A stretch of 64,000 nucleotides of DNA from Anabaena sp. UHCC 0204 (GCF_009711975.1 NZ_VIKW01000002.1:88240-152239), one strand, 5' to 3'; counted from the stretch's first letter, positions 43,965-54,023 are shown. Notes: generated by a model not told the origin, from the sequence alone. Numbers and translations are program-made.

Positions 43965-45257
43965 TTAGAAGATAAAAATTATCTTTAAATACCATTCTGG
44001 ATTTTGACGGATAATTTGGATTTGTTGAATAAATTCGCGGAAGTAAAATCGTCTTTCTACTTCTGATAAGTCTAACCAAAATTGAGGAATGGAAACAGCT
44101 TGAGCGACGGAACGTAAATTGACAGGAGGAAGAATCGCTAACTTGGCTTGAAGTTCAGAAATTTCTGTGCGGATTTTATAAGCTCTTAATTTTGCAGTTT
44201 CTGGATCTAAAATTCCCGTTTCTATTAAAGTGGGTAATTGTTGCAGGATTTCTTGCTGACGAGATATGCGATCGCTTACACTATTTTTAATCGCATCTAA
44301 TTGGGGAAAATCCATCCCCGCAACAGCTAAAGGTAAATCTCGACAAACACTATCAATAGTTTTTTGCAAAATTTCTTGGTAAGGAATAGCACGACATTTT
44401 GGTTGTTGAGAACAGTTGCTTGGGCGTAAATATAGATACTCTTTATCTTGATGACGCTGGGTAACACGGGAGACAATCATCTGTGATTGACATTGATTAC
44501 AAATGACTAAACCTGCTAAAGAACGGGGCGCACTCGCAGTCCGTGATGGTAAACGGCTGTTGCGTCGCAGTAGTCTATCAACTTGTGCGGCTTCTTCCCT
44601 AGAGATAATTGCTCCATGAGTATTGGAGATAATTTCACTATTCTGATAAGCGGTATCACCCCGATAAACTGGATTAGTTAACCACCGTCTACCAGTAGTT
44701 ACAGAAATTGTTTTACTGTATTTTTTACCTAAATAACGGACAGAAGCACGTAGAGAACCATAAAGTAGAAAGTGTTCAAAAAAATCTTTAACGACAGGTG
44801 AAGTGGTGCGATCAATGATATATTTCCCTTGTCCTCTACGGTAGCCATAGGGTGATTTTCCCGGTGGTGGTGAGGCTTCTAGCCGATTGCGAGCGTGTCC
44901 TTGACGGATACTGCGGCTGCGTTGTTGACGTTGGATTTCTTGTAATACTTCCAGGAGTTCAGCGCGGATGTGACTAGATTTGGAGGTGTATGGCTGTTGT
45001 GTCGCAATTACCATGACTCCCATTGCTTCTAATTGATTGAGGCGATCGCTCACTTGGGCTAGATTATCACCTAATTCTTCTAAGCGGCGAACCAGAAGAT
45101 AATTTACTGTTTCTCTTTGACAATCAATTAATAATTGTTGTAATTGGGTACGTTTTCCCAAATCTTCATAAATTTTATCTACTTCCCAACCCCAGTCACC
45201 TTGATTGGGAACTGGATCTAGTAATGGATCAGTATAAATATAAACAATGATTTTCAT
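43965..45257 (-). CDS. Serine recombinase-like protein lacking catalytic residues
   Basis: 430 residues from the ATG at 45257; the frame opens 12 codons earlier at 45293 but the ATG gives the resolvase-like start MKIIVYIYTD. Layout: resolvase domain about 1-125, recombinase domain about 145-240 (SPYGYRRGQGKYIID, FLLYGSLRASVRYL, WLTNPVYRGDTAYQ), zinc ribbon about 263-305 (CNQCQSQM, C, C), coiled coil 340-375, and a C-terminal end. In resolvase numbering Y6 is kept but R8 is Y, S10 is D, and the D67/R68/R71 set is E60, E61, D64. So the nucleophile and arginines are gone and it cannot cut DNA in the usual way. Confidence 0.82.
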   Translation of the reverse strand: MKIIVYIYTDPLLDPVPNQGDWGWEVDKIYEDLGKRTQLQQLLIDCQRETVNYLLVRRLEELGDNLAQVSDRLNQLEAMGVMVIATQQPYTSKSSHIRAELLEVLQEIQRQQRSRSIRQGHARNRLEASPPPGKSPYGYRRGQGKYIIDRTTSPVVKDFFEHFLLYGSLRASVRYLGKKYSKTISVTTGRRWLTNPVYRGDTAYQNSEIISNTHGAIISREEAAQVDRLLRRNSRLPSRTASAPRSLAGLVICNQCQSQMIVSRVTQRHQDKEYLYLRPSNCSQQPKCRAIPYQEILQKTIDSVCRDLPLAVAGMDFPQLDAIKNSVSDRISRQQEILQQLPTLIETGILDPETAKLRAYKIRTEISELQAKLAILPPVNLRSVAQAVSIPQFWLDLSEVERRFYFREFIQQIQIIRQNPEWYLKIIFIF

Positions 45258-45490
45258 AATGGGAAATATGGGATAATTATATATTTTCCTCAATTATTAA
45301 TTATAAAAACTTAAATACCCTACTGATTATGAGATACTGATGACATTCTCCTAGCTGTTCCATAAACTGTGAGTCTGGAAACTGATATTTAAACAATCAA
45401 ACTTTTTGTTGCAAAATACAAGATCAAAAGATCGTCAATTATCAGTGATTAGAACCACCTACAATTCGTCATCCGTAGTCATCATAATGT

Positions 45491-46885
45491 ATGGATTCTC
45501 TTCAGGTTGACACAGTTGAATTGCTGAATGTAACAATTCCCGATCTTGATTCTTCACCAACTCAACAGTTTCCTGAGCGATTTGCTAAAAATGCTATTCG
45601 CACCAGTTTGCGAGCTTCTACTATAGACGCTATTTTCGCATCTGTTTTTTCCTTGAGTACAGGGGGAATTTTACTAAGTAATTTCTTAGTTGAGTTGAAT
45701 GCGACTCCAGTGATATTTGGGATGTTGTCATCAATTCCCATGCTGGTAAATTTCATTCAACCTGTGGGTGCTTACATCTCAGAACAAACTACCAGTCGGT
45801 TTAAATTTTCTCTATTAACTTTTGGAACTTCCCGTTTATTGTGGCTAATTCTGGTAATTGGCATTTTTGCTAATAATTCTAGTTTAATAAATTCCCAGCA
45901 ACTGGTTGTACTAACTCTGTCAATTGTTCTGTTTAGCCATCTGCTCGGAGGGCTAGGAAGTGCGTCTTGGCTGAGTTGGTTAGCACTTATTGTTCCTCGT
46001 CGGTTACGAGGTAGGTATTTTGGTATTCGGAATAGCGCCTCTAATCTGACAAATTTAATATGTGTACCTTTGACTGGATTAGTTATATCTCATTGGTACG
46101 GTGGAGCGATCCAAGGCTATGGTTTAGTTCTGTTTTTAGGTATTATTTGTGGACTAATTGGTTTAGGTTGTCAATATTTTAAGGTAGATATAAATCCTCA
46201 ATTACAAAATCAGAATCGTCTGACTTTTTGTGAAAATCGCACTAATGTTAGTGACAAAATCATTGATGCTATGTGTACAAATGAGGATTCTTTGACTGCT
46301 AGTATTTGGCAAAACTCTAACTTTTTAATATTTCTGGTTTATTTTAGTATATGGATGTTGGCTGTTCATTTGAGCGCACCTTTTTTCAATCTCTATTTAC
46401 TAGATACTTTAGATTTAGATGTGACTTTAGTAACTATTTATGGCAGTCTTCAGACAGGTGCAAATCTTTCGATGCTGATTATGTGGGGTAAATTAGCTGA
46501 TAAGATTGGCAATCGTCCTATTTTAATTTGTATTGGTGTTTTAGTAGCAATTACACCATTATTGTGGTTAGGAATTGGCACTGATCACCTTGATTTGTGG
46601 TTGTGGTTGCCGCTTTTACATATTTTTATTGGTGTGACTTGGGCGGGAATTGACCTCTGTACTACTAATATGTATTTGGGAATTGCCCCTGTCAAAAACC
46701 AATCAATCTATTTTGCGATCGCTGCTGCTGTAGCAGGAGTTAGCGGAGCTTTAGGAACAACAATCGGCGGTTTTATCGCCCAAACACCTGGTTTTGGTGG
46801 TTTATTAGGCTTGTTTGCCATATCTAGCATTTGTAGATTAGTAGGGTTAATTCCCCTGATTTTTGTCAAAGAACCAGGGAAATAA
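45491..46885 (+). CDS. MFS transporter
   Basis: 464 residues with about 12 membrane segments and a long loop in the middle (about 235-275), as in the major facilitator superfamily. Between TM2 and TM3 there is an SEQTTSRFKFSLL stretch and between TM8 and TM9 GKLADKIGNRPILICIG, the MFS-specific D-R/K-x-G-x-R/K pattern. The LIVPRRLRGRYFGIRNSASNL segment in the second half of the N-domain is typical of a cyanobacterial and lactic-type MFS group. Substrate unknown. The C-terminus ends in a heptamer array. Confidence 0.85.
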   Translation: MDSLQVDTVELLNVTIPDLDSSPTQQFPERFAKNAIRTSLRASTIDAIFASVFSLSTGGILLSNFLVELNATPVIFGMLSSIPMLVNFIQPVGAYISEQTTSRFKFSLLTFGTSRLLWLILVIGIFANNSSLINSQQLVVLTLSIVLFSHLLGGLGSASWLSWLALIVPRRLRGRYFGIRNSASNLTNLICVPLTGLVISHWYGGAIQGYGLVLFLGIICGLIGLGCQYFKVDINPQLQNQNRLTFCENRTNVSDKIIDAMCTNEDSLTASIWQNSNFLIFLVYFSIWMLAVHLSAPFFNLYLLDTLDLDVTLVTIYGSLQTGANLSMLIMWGKLADKIGNRPILICIGVLVAITPLLWLGIGTDHLDLWLWLPLLHIFIGVTWAGIDLCTTNMYLGIAPVKNQSIYFAIAAAVAGVSGALGTTIGGFIAQTPGFGGLLGLFAISSICRLVGLIPLIFVKEPGK

Positions 46886-46887
46886 GA

Positions 46888-46919
46888 GTCAGTTGTCAGT
46901 TGTCAGTTGTCAGTTGTTA
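46888..46919. repeat. Heptamer repeat (GTCAGTT)n
   Basis: About four copies of GTCAGTT directly after the MFS gene, followed by a CCCCTGCTCCCTG block. Confidence 0.88.
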
Positions 46920-46963
46920 AGAAGTTTTCCTTTCCCCCTGCCCCCTGCTCCCTGCCTCTTCTC

Positions 46964-47033
46964 TGTCACCTGTCACCTGTCACCTGTCACCTGTCACCTG
47001 TCACCTGTCACCTGTCACCTGTCACCTGTCACC
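46964..47033. repeat. Heptamer repeat (TGTCACC)n
   Basis: About ten copies of TGTCACC in a row, ending just before the stop of accD. This unit differs from the (GTCAGTT) array 45 bases earlier. Confidence 0.92.
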
Positions 47034-47040
47034 TTACTCC

Positions 47041-47994
47041 TTACTCAACAGAGGTGGAACTCAATTTCATGGTTTCCCACAGAACCATGTTTGGTGTAGT
47101 TGTGGGTAGAGGTTGATGTAGAGCAATTAGTTGTGTCAACGTAGATTTTAATTGTGTCCGAGAGACGATATCATCAACAAATCCGTGTTTGAGTAAGTCT
47201 TCTGCTGTCTGAAAATCTTCAGGTAGTTTTTCTCTGAGAGTTTGTTCAATTACTCGTCTTCCTGCAAAACCAATAGTTGCTTTTGGTTCAGCGATGATGA
47301 TATCACCCAACATGGCGAAACTAGCTGTAACACCTCCGGTAGTGGGATTAGTTAAAATGGGAATATATAATAGTTTAGAATCTCGATGACGTTGTAGGGC
47401 GGCGGAGATTTTGGCCATTTGCATTAAAGAGAGCATTCCTTCTTGCATTCTTGCACCACCGGATGTGCAGATAATGACGACAGGATAACGGCGTTGGGTG
47501 GCTTGTTCAATCATGCGGGTGAGTTTTTCACCGACAACAGAACCCATGCTTCCACCCATAAACCGGAAGTCCATGACTCCTAGTGCTATGGGTAAAGTGT
47601 TTATTTGTCCCAAACCAGTTTTAACAGCATCTATAAGTCCTAGTTTTTCTTGTGTTTCTAGCAGGCGATCGCTATAGAGTTTGCGATCGCGGAATTGCAA
47701 GGGATCAGTGGGGCGCAAATGTTCGTCTAGTGGTTTCCAGGTATTAACATCAATTAATTGGCGAATCCGTTCATCACTATCAACGCGATTATGATGTCCA
47801 CATTCAACGCAAACCATTTGATTGGCTTTCAAGTCTTTTGCATAGCTTAAAACGCCACATTTGGGGCATTTATGCCATAAACCGTCAGCAATTTCCCGTT
47901 CTTGGCGTTCTAAATTGGTACTTCCTGATTTACGCCGATTTGCGAACCAATCAAATAGAGACTTTAAACCGCGTGATTCTTCGTTGTTTGCCAT
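47041..47994 (-). CDS. accD: Acetyl-CoA carboxylase carboxyltransferase subunit beta AccD
   Basis: 317 residues. The N-terminal zinc ribbon (C-P-K-C at about 38-41, C-V-E-C at about 57-60, [14 protein letters not shown]) is followed by the crotonase-like carboxyltransferase core: [76 protein letters not shown]. With AccA it transfers the carboxyl group from biotin to acetyl-CoA, the first step of fatty acid synthesis. No other acc gene is next to it, as is common in cyanobacteria. Confidence 0.96.
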   Translation of the reverse strand: MANNEESRGLKSLFDWFANRRKSGSTNLERQEREIADGLWHKCPKCGVLSYAKDLKANQMVCVECGHHNRVDSDERIRQLIDVNTWKPLDEHLRPTDPLQFRDRKLYSDRLLETQEKLGLIDAVKTGLGQINTLPIALGVMDFRFMGGSMGSVVGEKLTRMIEQATQRRYPVVIICTSGGARMQEGMLSLMQMAKISAALQRHRDSKLLYIPILTNPTTGGVTASFAMLGDIIIAEPKATIGFAGRRVIEQTLREKLPEDFQTAEDLLKHGFVDDIVSRTQLKSTLTQLIALHQPLPTTTPNMVLWETMKLSSTSVE

Positions 47995-48350
47995 TTTTAT
48001 TTTATGTAATGAAGTATGAGGTCAAAAAGCAGGCCAATCAAATAACAATTGATTGACAACACCTCTCCAGGTTGGTAGAGATTGAGAATTGTAGATTTTG
48101 GATTGAAGATTTATGAAGAAAGGTGTCAGCGAGTCAGGAGTCAGGATGAAGAATATTGGCAAAATCCCACAGATTCAAGATTTTGGCTAAATTATTAAGC
48201 ATGATCCTGAAAGTCATATTTATTCTGATTGCTTAGATATTACCAAAATCTGCAATGTCAGTGAGGTAATGGCAGCTACAGTCATCTGGGATGGAGGTTT
48301 GGGTTGATAAAACCATAAGCATGAGACAAAAAAAGATTTAAAAAATGATT
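47995..48350. other. 356-base gene-free stretch
   Basis: Between the start of accD and the end of pilD (same strand). I see a short GTTGATTGACAACACC-like run near 48050 and no hairpin, tRNA or reading frame worth naming. Confidence 0.4.
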
Positions 48351-49172
48351 TTAAGATCCAGGCAAAAATAATCTCATATAGTGGGACAAAATAGTTTCAC
48401 CGCTAAAGACAGTGATTACAGCACCTAAAGCTAGAAATGGACCGAAAGGCATCTTTTGTCCCATTTGGTGACGAGAGAGAATAATTGCACCACTACCGAT
48501 AATTACTCCCAAGGTACAGGAGATAAAACCTGCTAGGAGTAAATAACGCCATCCTAACCATGCTCCCATCATGGCGGCTAATTTAGCATCACCTGCACCC
48601 ATGACTGTTTTGCCAAAAGCTAGAGAACCTAAAAAGGCGATCGCATCAAACAGCCATAAACCGAGAACTGCACCAGCTATCCCTGTCATTAAGCGTTTGG
48701 ACAATCCCGCTATCGTCGGTTCTGATAACCAACCAACGGCTATCTGAAAGACTATTCCTAGAATTAAACCTGACTTAGTAAGTGAGTTAGGTAAGGTCAT
48801 TGTATCTAAATCTATGAGAGATAAAGCTAATAACCAACTACAAAAAGCCCAATATCCGATTGTGAAAATCGAAAATTGAAAAACCCAAAATACTATTAAA
48901 AATATTATCCCCGTTAACGCCTCTACTAATGGATAACGGCGAGAAATCTTAGTTTGGCAATAACGACACCGCCCTTTTAACCATAACCAACCAAAAACCG
49001 GAACATTATCATAGGCTTTTAACCTATTTAGGCACTTCGGACACCGAGAAGGTGGCCACAGCACAGATAAACCAGCCGGTAGCCGATAAACTACGACGTT
49101 AATAAAACTACCTAGAGATGCACCCAAGGCAAAAACAATGATACTTGCTAAGATATTAATTGGAATGTCCAT
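48351..49172 (-). CDS. pilD: Type IV prepilin leader peptidase/methylase PilD
   Basis: 273 residues from ATG 49172; the frame extends to a TTG at 49187, not needed. The N-terminal methylase domain has the zinc-binding C-P-K-C and C-R-Y-C pairs (about 40-75). The aspartyl peptidase domain has LLALSLIDLDTMTLPN with the first catalytic aspartate and GAGDAKLAAMMGAWLG with the second GxGD motif. About eight membrane segments. It cuts and N-methylates type IV prepilins and pseudopilins, so it serves the pilus machine whose retraction ATPase is coded at 31683. Confidence 0.93.
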   Translation of the reverse strand: MDIPINILASIIVFALGASLGSFINVVVYRLPAGLSVLWPPSRCPKCLNRLKAYDNVPVFGWLWLKGRCRYCQTKISRRYPLVEALTGIIFLIVFWVFQFSIFTIGYWAFCSWLLALSLIDLDTMTLPNSLTKSGLILGIVFQIAVGWLSEPTIAGLSKRLMTGIAGAVLGLWLFDAIAFLGSLAFGKTVMGAGDAKLAAMMGAWLGWRYLLLAGFISCTLGVIIGSGAIILSRHQMGQKMPFGPFLALGAVITVFSGETILSHYMRLFLPGS

Positions 49173-49215
49173 ATTGTTATTTGTCAACTGTCAGTTGTTA
49201 ACTTATGACTAATGA

Positions 49216-49476
49216 CTAATACATATAGGACTCAATTTGATTCAACGGTACAAAACATTCTTGTGGTAACAGCACTGGGTACTGAGTAAAAATAACTTTA
49301 CCCCGATGAGTTACCCGACTAATTGCCACTCCTACTGCTTTCCCTACTATTTCTGGATGTACTTCACAGTAGGTGTAGTAAATTTGACTAGCAGCCTTAA
49401 TTACAGCAGGATCAATCAAAGACGGATACTTTTTTGGAGGGGTAAAATTTGCCTGTTCTTGTTGTAAAGCGTACAC
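49216..49476 (-). CDS. Small conserved hypothetical protein, 86 aa
   Basis: 86 residues starting with GTG. It has PKKYPSLIDPAVIKAASQIY, CEVHPEIVGKAVGVAISRV and a VIFTQYPVLLPQECFVPLNQIESY ending, with alternating strand and helix, no membrane part. Not recognised. It is 43 bases upstream of the pilD start, same strand, so it may be co-transcribed with pilD. A link with pili is only positional. Confidence 0.55.
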   Translation of the reverse strand: MYALQQEQANFTPPKKYPSLIDPAVIKAASQIYYTYCEVHPEIVGKAVGVAISRVTHRGKVIFTQYPVLLPQECFVPLNQIESYMY

Positions 49477-49694
49477 TATTGCTTTTTTGTGATTTGTAGG
49501 TTTGCTATATATAAATACTAGACAAGTCTAAATATTTATGTTTTACTTCAAAGGTATTGGTTATTCCTTTGTGAATTTACAAGTGGTAGCCGACCATGAT
49601 AGCGAATTGTAATGAACTAGGATTCATAAAATTAATTGCCTTTAGTTTATCTGAAAGTTTTAACAAGAGGTGTTAAAATTTCCAGATTTATACT

Positions 49695-50789
49695 TTAACG
49701 TGATTTTAATTCCAGAATTTGCATTAGTGCATCGCCCATAGCTTGACAACCTACCAGTTTCATTCCTGGGGACATGATATCGCTGGTGCGATCGCCTTGT
49801 TGTAAAACTTGTAACACTCCATTTTCAATTAAGTCTGCTGCTTCTGGTTGGTTTAAAGCATAACGCAACATCATTGCCGCACTGAGAACCTGTGCCAAAG
49901 GGTTGGCTTTATCAAGTCCGGCAATATCTGGGGCTGAACCGTGAACTGGTTCATAAACACCGGGACCATCAGCACTTAAACTTGCAGATGGTAGCATTCC
50001 AATACTACCAGTTAACATAGCCGCAGCATCGGAAAGAATATCACCAAATAAATTTCCTGTAACAATTGTATCAAATTGTTTGGGAGCGCGAACTAATTGC
50101 ATGGCGGCGTTATCTACATACAGGTGAGATAATTCCACATCAGTATATTCTGAAGAAAGTTGAGTGATGCGATCGCGCCATAATTGTGATACTTCTAATA
50201 CATTAGCTTTATCTACAGAACAGAGTTTTCCACCCCGTTTTCTGGCGGTTTCAAAAGCCACACGCCCAATTCGTTCAATTTCCGATTCTGTGTAAACCAT
50301 CGTATTTACACCACGTTTTTCTCCTGTTTCTGTGGCAAAAATGCCTTTGGGTTTACCGAAATAAATCCCTCCCGTGAGTTCACGCACCACCATAATATCT
50401 ACACCTTCCACTACTTCTCGTTTTAAGGTGGAAGCGTCAATTAACTGGGGAATGATTTTCGCGGGACGTAAATTAGCAAATAGTTCTAAACCCGCCCTTA
50501 GCCCTAATAAACCTGCTTCTGGGCGTAAATTAGAGGGAAGGGAATCCCATTTGTAACCACCAATAGCTGCAAGTAAAATGGCATCGCTATTGCGACACAT
50601 ATCTAAGGTAACAGCGGGTAGAGGTTCGCCTGTTTCGTCAATAGCCGCACCACCGATTAAAGCTGTTGAAAATTCAAAGCCAATATCGAAGCGTTTACCA
50701 ACGACTTTTAGCACGTCTACCGCTACGGCCATAATTTCAGGACCAATGCCATCGCCGGGGAGTAGGGTAATGCGGTAGTTTTGAGTCAT
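49695..50789 (-). CDS. leuB: 3-isopropylmalate dehydrogenase LeuB
   Basis: 364 residues with the full family pattern: [16 protein letters not shown] at the N-terminus, [68 protein letters not shown], and the C-terminal [21 protein letters not shown] and [12 protein letters not shown]. It oxidises 3-isopropylmalate with NAD+ and decarboxylates it, in leucine synthesis. No other leu gene is adjacent. Confidence 0.96.
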   Translation of the reverse strand: MTQNYRITLLPGDGIGPEIMAVAVDVLKVVGKRFDIGFEFSTALIGGAAIDETGEPLPAVTLDMCRNSDAILLAAIGGYKWDSLPSNLRPEAGLLGLRAGLELFANLRPAKIIPQLIDASTLKREVVEGVDIMVVRELTGGIYFGKPKGIFATETGEKRGVNTMVYTESEIERIGRVAFETARKRGGKLCSVDKANVLEVSQLWRDRITQLSSEYTDVELSHLYVDNAAMQLVRAPKQFDTIVTGNLFGDILSDAAAMLTGSIGMLPSASLSADGPGVYEPVHGSAPDIAGLDKANPLAQVLSAAMMLRYALNQPEAADLIENGVLQVLQQGDRTSDIMSPGMKLVGCQAMGDALMQILELKSR

Positions 50790-50895
50790 AGTCAGATTTT
50801 GCTGGGTAAATGTTTACAGATAGAACATCATACCTAGCAAGTGTGCAAAATGGGTAATTGGTGATTGGTAAAATGCTGATTTATTAACTATTGGC

Positions 50896-51120
50896 CTAAT
50901 TTTCATCAATTTCAATCAGTTTTTGTCGAGATGTTGTCCCAGATTTAATTCTGATAGAGGATTTAGGCACATCAAATTTTTTGGCTAATAGTTTAATTAA
51001 TTCTTCATTGGCTTTACCATCTACTGGTGGTGATTTTAAATGTACATTTAAACTACCATCTGCTAATTCTTCAATTTTTTGTTGTTTGGAATTTGGTTTC
51101 ACTTTGACTTTTTTTTGCAT
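50896..51120 (-). CDS. DUF167/YggU family protein
   Basis: 74 residues. The N-terminal [16 protein letters not shown], the central [27 protein letters not shown] and the C-terminal [21 protein letters not shown] are the usual DUF167 pattern. Members are small alpha/beta proteins of unknown role. It lies downstream of nothing clear and starts just ahead of leuB in the same strand direction, with about 105 bases between. Confidence 0.85.
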   Translation of the reverse strand: MQKKVKVKPNSKQQKIEELADGSLNVHLKSPPVDGKANEELIKLLAKKFDVPKSSIRIKSGTTSRQKLIEIDEN

Positions 51121-51614
51121 TATCTATTCCTTGCAGTTTCTTTAACCACAATTAACCCAAAATGATGGAAGATGGATATCTCAAGAAAAAACCCACCGCT
51201 ATAACGATGAGTTTATAAATGATATAGCAATTCTGGTGTTGCTGATTAAGAGTATGATTTTGTTATGCCTACGGCACGCTGCGCGAACACGCAGAGGCGC
51301 AGAGTCTACAGAGAGTAAGAGTTTGAAATCATTGATTTTTGAATTTCATACCCTAATTCAGCAACGCCGCAATTCTCATTTAAGTGAGGTAGAAGAAGAA
51401 GAAATTAACCGCAGATAAACGCAGATGAATGCAGATAATTTTGTACCTCGTACGAAATGCTATAATAAATCTTGTTTGGTAATGATCAGGACTAATGAAA
51501 AATCAAGGGTTTGAAACCCACGAAGGTGGGTTTTGTCTGTGTAGCCGCGACTTCTAGTCGCCAGGGCGAGTATGAATTTAGACTTTTCAAACATCCTCTT
51601 AGAGGATCACAAAT
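51121..51614. other. 494-base spacer with several repeats
   Basis: Holds a CTACGGCACGCTGCGCGAAC unit (51269-51288), a CGCAGAGGCGCAGAG unit (51289-51312), an AACCGCAGATAAACGCAGATG run (51409-51430) and two hairpins (AAACCCAC/GTGGGTTT at 51514-51533, GCGACT/AGTCGC at 51547-51561). The second hairpin belongs to a GTAGCCGCGACTTCTAGTCGCC sequence that I remember as dispersed in cyanobacterial genomes. Short plus-strand frames here (51236-51418, 51511-51708) are made of repeat DNA and are not accepted. Confidence 0.7.
51514..51561. repeat. Double-hairpin dispersed repeat
   Basis: Two perfect stems (AAACCCAC/GTGGGTTT with GAAG loop; GCGACT/AGTCGC with TCT loop) with GTAGCCGCGACT between. Upstream TACCTCGTACGAAATGCTATAAT (51446-51468) looks like part of an IS-related promoter region, but no transposase is present. 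Confidence 0.55.
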
Positions 51615-51929
51615 TTATCCAATACCTAACATCCTATTGACTTGTGTTAATGCTAAAGGTTTTCGTTCGATATTTTGGAAGCATTCGACTTTTTTTAGTT
51701 GTATATAAGCATTTTTGAAATTACTTGTTTTTAATAAAACAATATCTTGATAAACTGCATCTTGAGGACTTTTGATCTCTATTACCAAGTCTTGTAATTG
51801 ATTTTGGCTAATAGCGAGATTCAGAAATTTTAAAAATACTTCTCGTTTTTTAGAACGAACAGTTACTAAATACCAATTCTCTAGGCTTTGTTCTGATGCG
51901 GTTGAATCTATAGGTTCGATTGGTGGCAT
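51615..51929 (-). CDS. Small NGN-like protein
   Basis: 104 residues. The core NWYLVTVRSKKREVFLKFLN and the pattern VLLKTSNFKNAYIQLKKVE and NIERKPLALTQVNRML resemble the N-terminal domain of NusG-type factors (strand, helix, two strands, helix), though it lacks a KOW domain and the motif is weak. It has no membrane part. So a relative of the NusG N-terminal domain is possible, with low confidence; otherwise hypothetical. Confidence 0.45.
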   Translation of the reverse strand: MPPIEPIDSTASEQSLENWYLVTVRSKKREVFLKFLNLAISQNQLQDLVIEIKSPQDAVYQDIVLLKTSNFKNAYIQLKKVECFQNIERKPLALTQVNRMLGIG

Positions 51930-52009
51930 GATTGACAGTCTGATTTTTTTGAATTTATTTAAAGAGAAAATTCTGAACTGTGATGTTTATGATTAATTAA
52001 TCACTCGAA

Positions 52010-53197
52010 TCATAGTTTTGACTTTAGCCAATATTTGTAAGCAGCATAAGCCAAGGTGACTACTCCCGTAATAATAGCAGATTCATCAACTTCAAATTGC
52101 GGATGATGCAAGGGATGATTAATAATTCTATCTTCATAGCCTACACCTAAGCGAAACATTGAACCAGGGGCGTGTTCTAAATACACAGAAAAATCTTCTG
52201 CACCCAAGGATGGTTCTGGTAAAATTTGCACTCGCTCATGACTCCAAGCTTCTTCCGCTGATGATTGTAATAATTGTGTGAGCGCATTATCATTTTGGAC
52301 ACTGGGTACACCTTGATGATAATTAACTTGATATTTTGCATTATAAGAATTACAAACATTGGCAACTATGTTTTCAATCCAATGTGGTAGTTTATCACGG
52401 GTTTCTGGATGAAGCGATCGCACTGTCCCTAATAACTGGACTTTATCAGCAATTACATTGGGCGCTCTCCCGCCATTAATTTGACCAATACTTAATACTA
52501 CAGGTCGTAACGGGTTTTGTGTACGGCTAATTGCTTGCTGTAGGGCTGTAATCACTTGAGCCGCAATCCAAATCGCATCTATGGCTTCATGGGGACGCGC
52601 ACCATGGCCAGATTCACCAATAATGATAATTTCTAAATTATCTGCTGCTGCTGTTAGCGCACCGTAGCGGATACCAATTGCACCGGCGGGAATGGAAGGA
52701 AAAACGTGCAACCCTAAAATAGCCGCAACATTGTTCATCACTCCATCTTCTACCATCCAATTTGCTCCTTTGGCAATTTCCTCGGCTGGTTGAAATAAAA
52801 ATCGGACTTTTCCACCTATTTCATCAGCAATTTGGGCAAGCACCATTGCTGTCCCTAAACCTACTGTAGTATGGATATCATGACCACAAGCGTGCATAAC
52901 TCCTTCTATTCGAGAAGCATATTCTAAATTTGTGCGTTCTTGAATGGGCAAAGCATCCATGTCAGTGCGAATTGCGAGGATCTGACTACTGGGTTGAGTC
53001 CCTTTCAACTCACCAATGACACCTGTTTTACCTATGCCCTCTTCTACGTGCAAGTTATTGGCAGATAAGACTCCGGCAATGAAAGCAGCGGTTTGATATT
53101 CTTGCCCGCTCAGTTCTGGGTGTGCATGAATATGTCGGCGAATTTCGACTAATCGGGGTGCAATGGTTGTTGTTAAGTCTTTGATTCGGTTCAGCAT
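52010..53197 (-). CDS. M20 family amidohydrolase/peptidase
   Basis: 395 residues of the M20D group. The N-terminal RRHIHAHPELSGQEYQTAA, the metal site MHACGHDIHTTVGLGTAM (with C-G-H-D), the active glutamate in FLFQPAEEIAKGA, HGARPHEAIDAIWIAAQ in the lid, and EPSLGAEDFSVYLEHAPGSM. It should be a zinc- or manganese-dependent hydrolase of N-acyl or indole-3-acetyl amino acid type. The exact substrate is not decided by sequence. No operon partner. Confidence 0.9.
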   Translation of the reverse strand: MLNRIKDLTTTIAPRLVEIRRHIHAHPELSGQEYQTAAFIAGVLSANNLHVEEGIGKTGVIGELKGTQPSSQILAIRTDMDALPIQERTNLEYASRIEGVMHACGHDIHTTVGLGTAMVLAQIADEIGGKVRFLFQPAEEIAKGANWMVEDGVMNNVAAILGLHVFPSIPAGAIGIRYGALTAAADNLEIIIIGESGHGARPHEAIDAIWIAAQVITALQQAISRTQNPLRPVVLSIGQINGGRAPNVIADKVQLLGTVRSLHPETRDKLPHWIENIVANVCNSYNAKYQVNYHQGVPSVQNDNALTQLLQSSAEEAWSHERVQILPEPSLGAEDFSVYLEHAPGSMFRLGVGYEDRIINHPLHHPQFEVDESAIITGVVTLAYAAYKYWLKSKL

Positions 53198-53364
53198 AGA
53201 AATAATTTTAATTCATTCCAAGATTTGAGTAGTAAGCGATCGCCAATTGTCATTTCTCAGATTTGTTCAGCAGGTGTTGTTTTTACAAGCGATCGTCATG
53301 ATTCTCCCCAATCAATTATTTTATATGGTTTAGATAACATGATGTGTTGCTGAGGATTCCATAA

Positions 53365-53982
53365 TTAATTAAAAGGTATGGGAATAGTGGAATTGACTGA
53401 ATCACGTTTGTGCAATTTATTAAACCAATTTCCTAAGTTAGGATACTGTAAAATCCAATCTTCATCTAAGCGTAAACTATAATAACCCATTGAACATAAT
53501 GCTGCTACATCTGCTGCTGTCCAGGCTTCATCACCTAATAAGTATTGATGCTGGGTTAATTGTTGTTCAAAAATTGGTAAAAGGCGATTAATTGAAGTTT
53601 CCAATTTTATCCGCTGACGAGTCGGGGCTAAATTATTGGTTAAATTGAGTATCCATAAGTTGATGATCATCTCACCTAAATTATCTGCTAACTCTTCCCA
53701 TTTTCGACACTCAAGCCGTGACCGAGGAGTATTTGGATAAAAACTAGGTTGTGGATAAGTTTCATCTAAATATTCCGCAATTAATGTAGAATCCCAAATA
53801 ACTGTACCATCTTCTTCTACAAAGACAGGGACTCGACCAATAGGAGAAATTTCTAGAAATTCAGGGGGTTTATTTAGCAGATTAATTTCGTGTAGTTCGC
53901 AATCTAAATTTTTCTCTGCTAACAATATGCGGATTTTCCGAGAAAAGTTGGATTGCTGGTGATAATACAATATTCTGTTCAT
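53365..53982 (-). CDS. Glutathione S-transferase family protein
   Basis: 205 residues. A thioredoxin-like N-terminal domain (about 1-78: YYHQQSNFSRKIRILLAEK, PIGRVPVFVEEDGTVIWDSTLIAEYLDE) and an alpha-helical C-terminal domain (about 90-200: LLGDEAWTAADVAALCSMGYY). The S in QQSNFSRKI is the probable catalytic residue of a phi/zeta-like GST. Substrate unknown. It is divergent from the XdhC gene with about 40 bases between starts. Confidence 0.88.
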   Translation of the reverse strand: MNRILYYHQQSNFSRKIRILLAEKNLDCELHEINLLNKPPEFLEISPIGRVPVFVEEDGTVIWDSTLIAEYLDETYPQPSFYPNTPRSRLECRKWEELADNLGEMIINLWILNLTNNLAPTRQRIKLETSINRLLPIFEQQLTQHQYLLGDEAWTAADVAALCSMGYYSLRLDEDWILQYPNLGNWFNKLHKRDSVNSTIPIPFN

Positions 53983-54023
53983 TTAGATATCTTCAGAAAA
54001 GCTAGGAGTATCGAGCCGTAAAT

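Noticed and set aside
46964..47033. CRISPR-like array near accD
   Set aside because: Tandem heptamers with no spacers.
46863..47116. Plus-strand frames after the MFS gene
   Set aside because: They read through GTCAGTT and TGTCACC arrays and give low-complexity peptides.
51236..51708. Two short plus-strand frames
   Set aside because: Both are built from dispersed repeats; the second also overlaps the minus-strand NGN-like gene.
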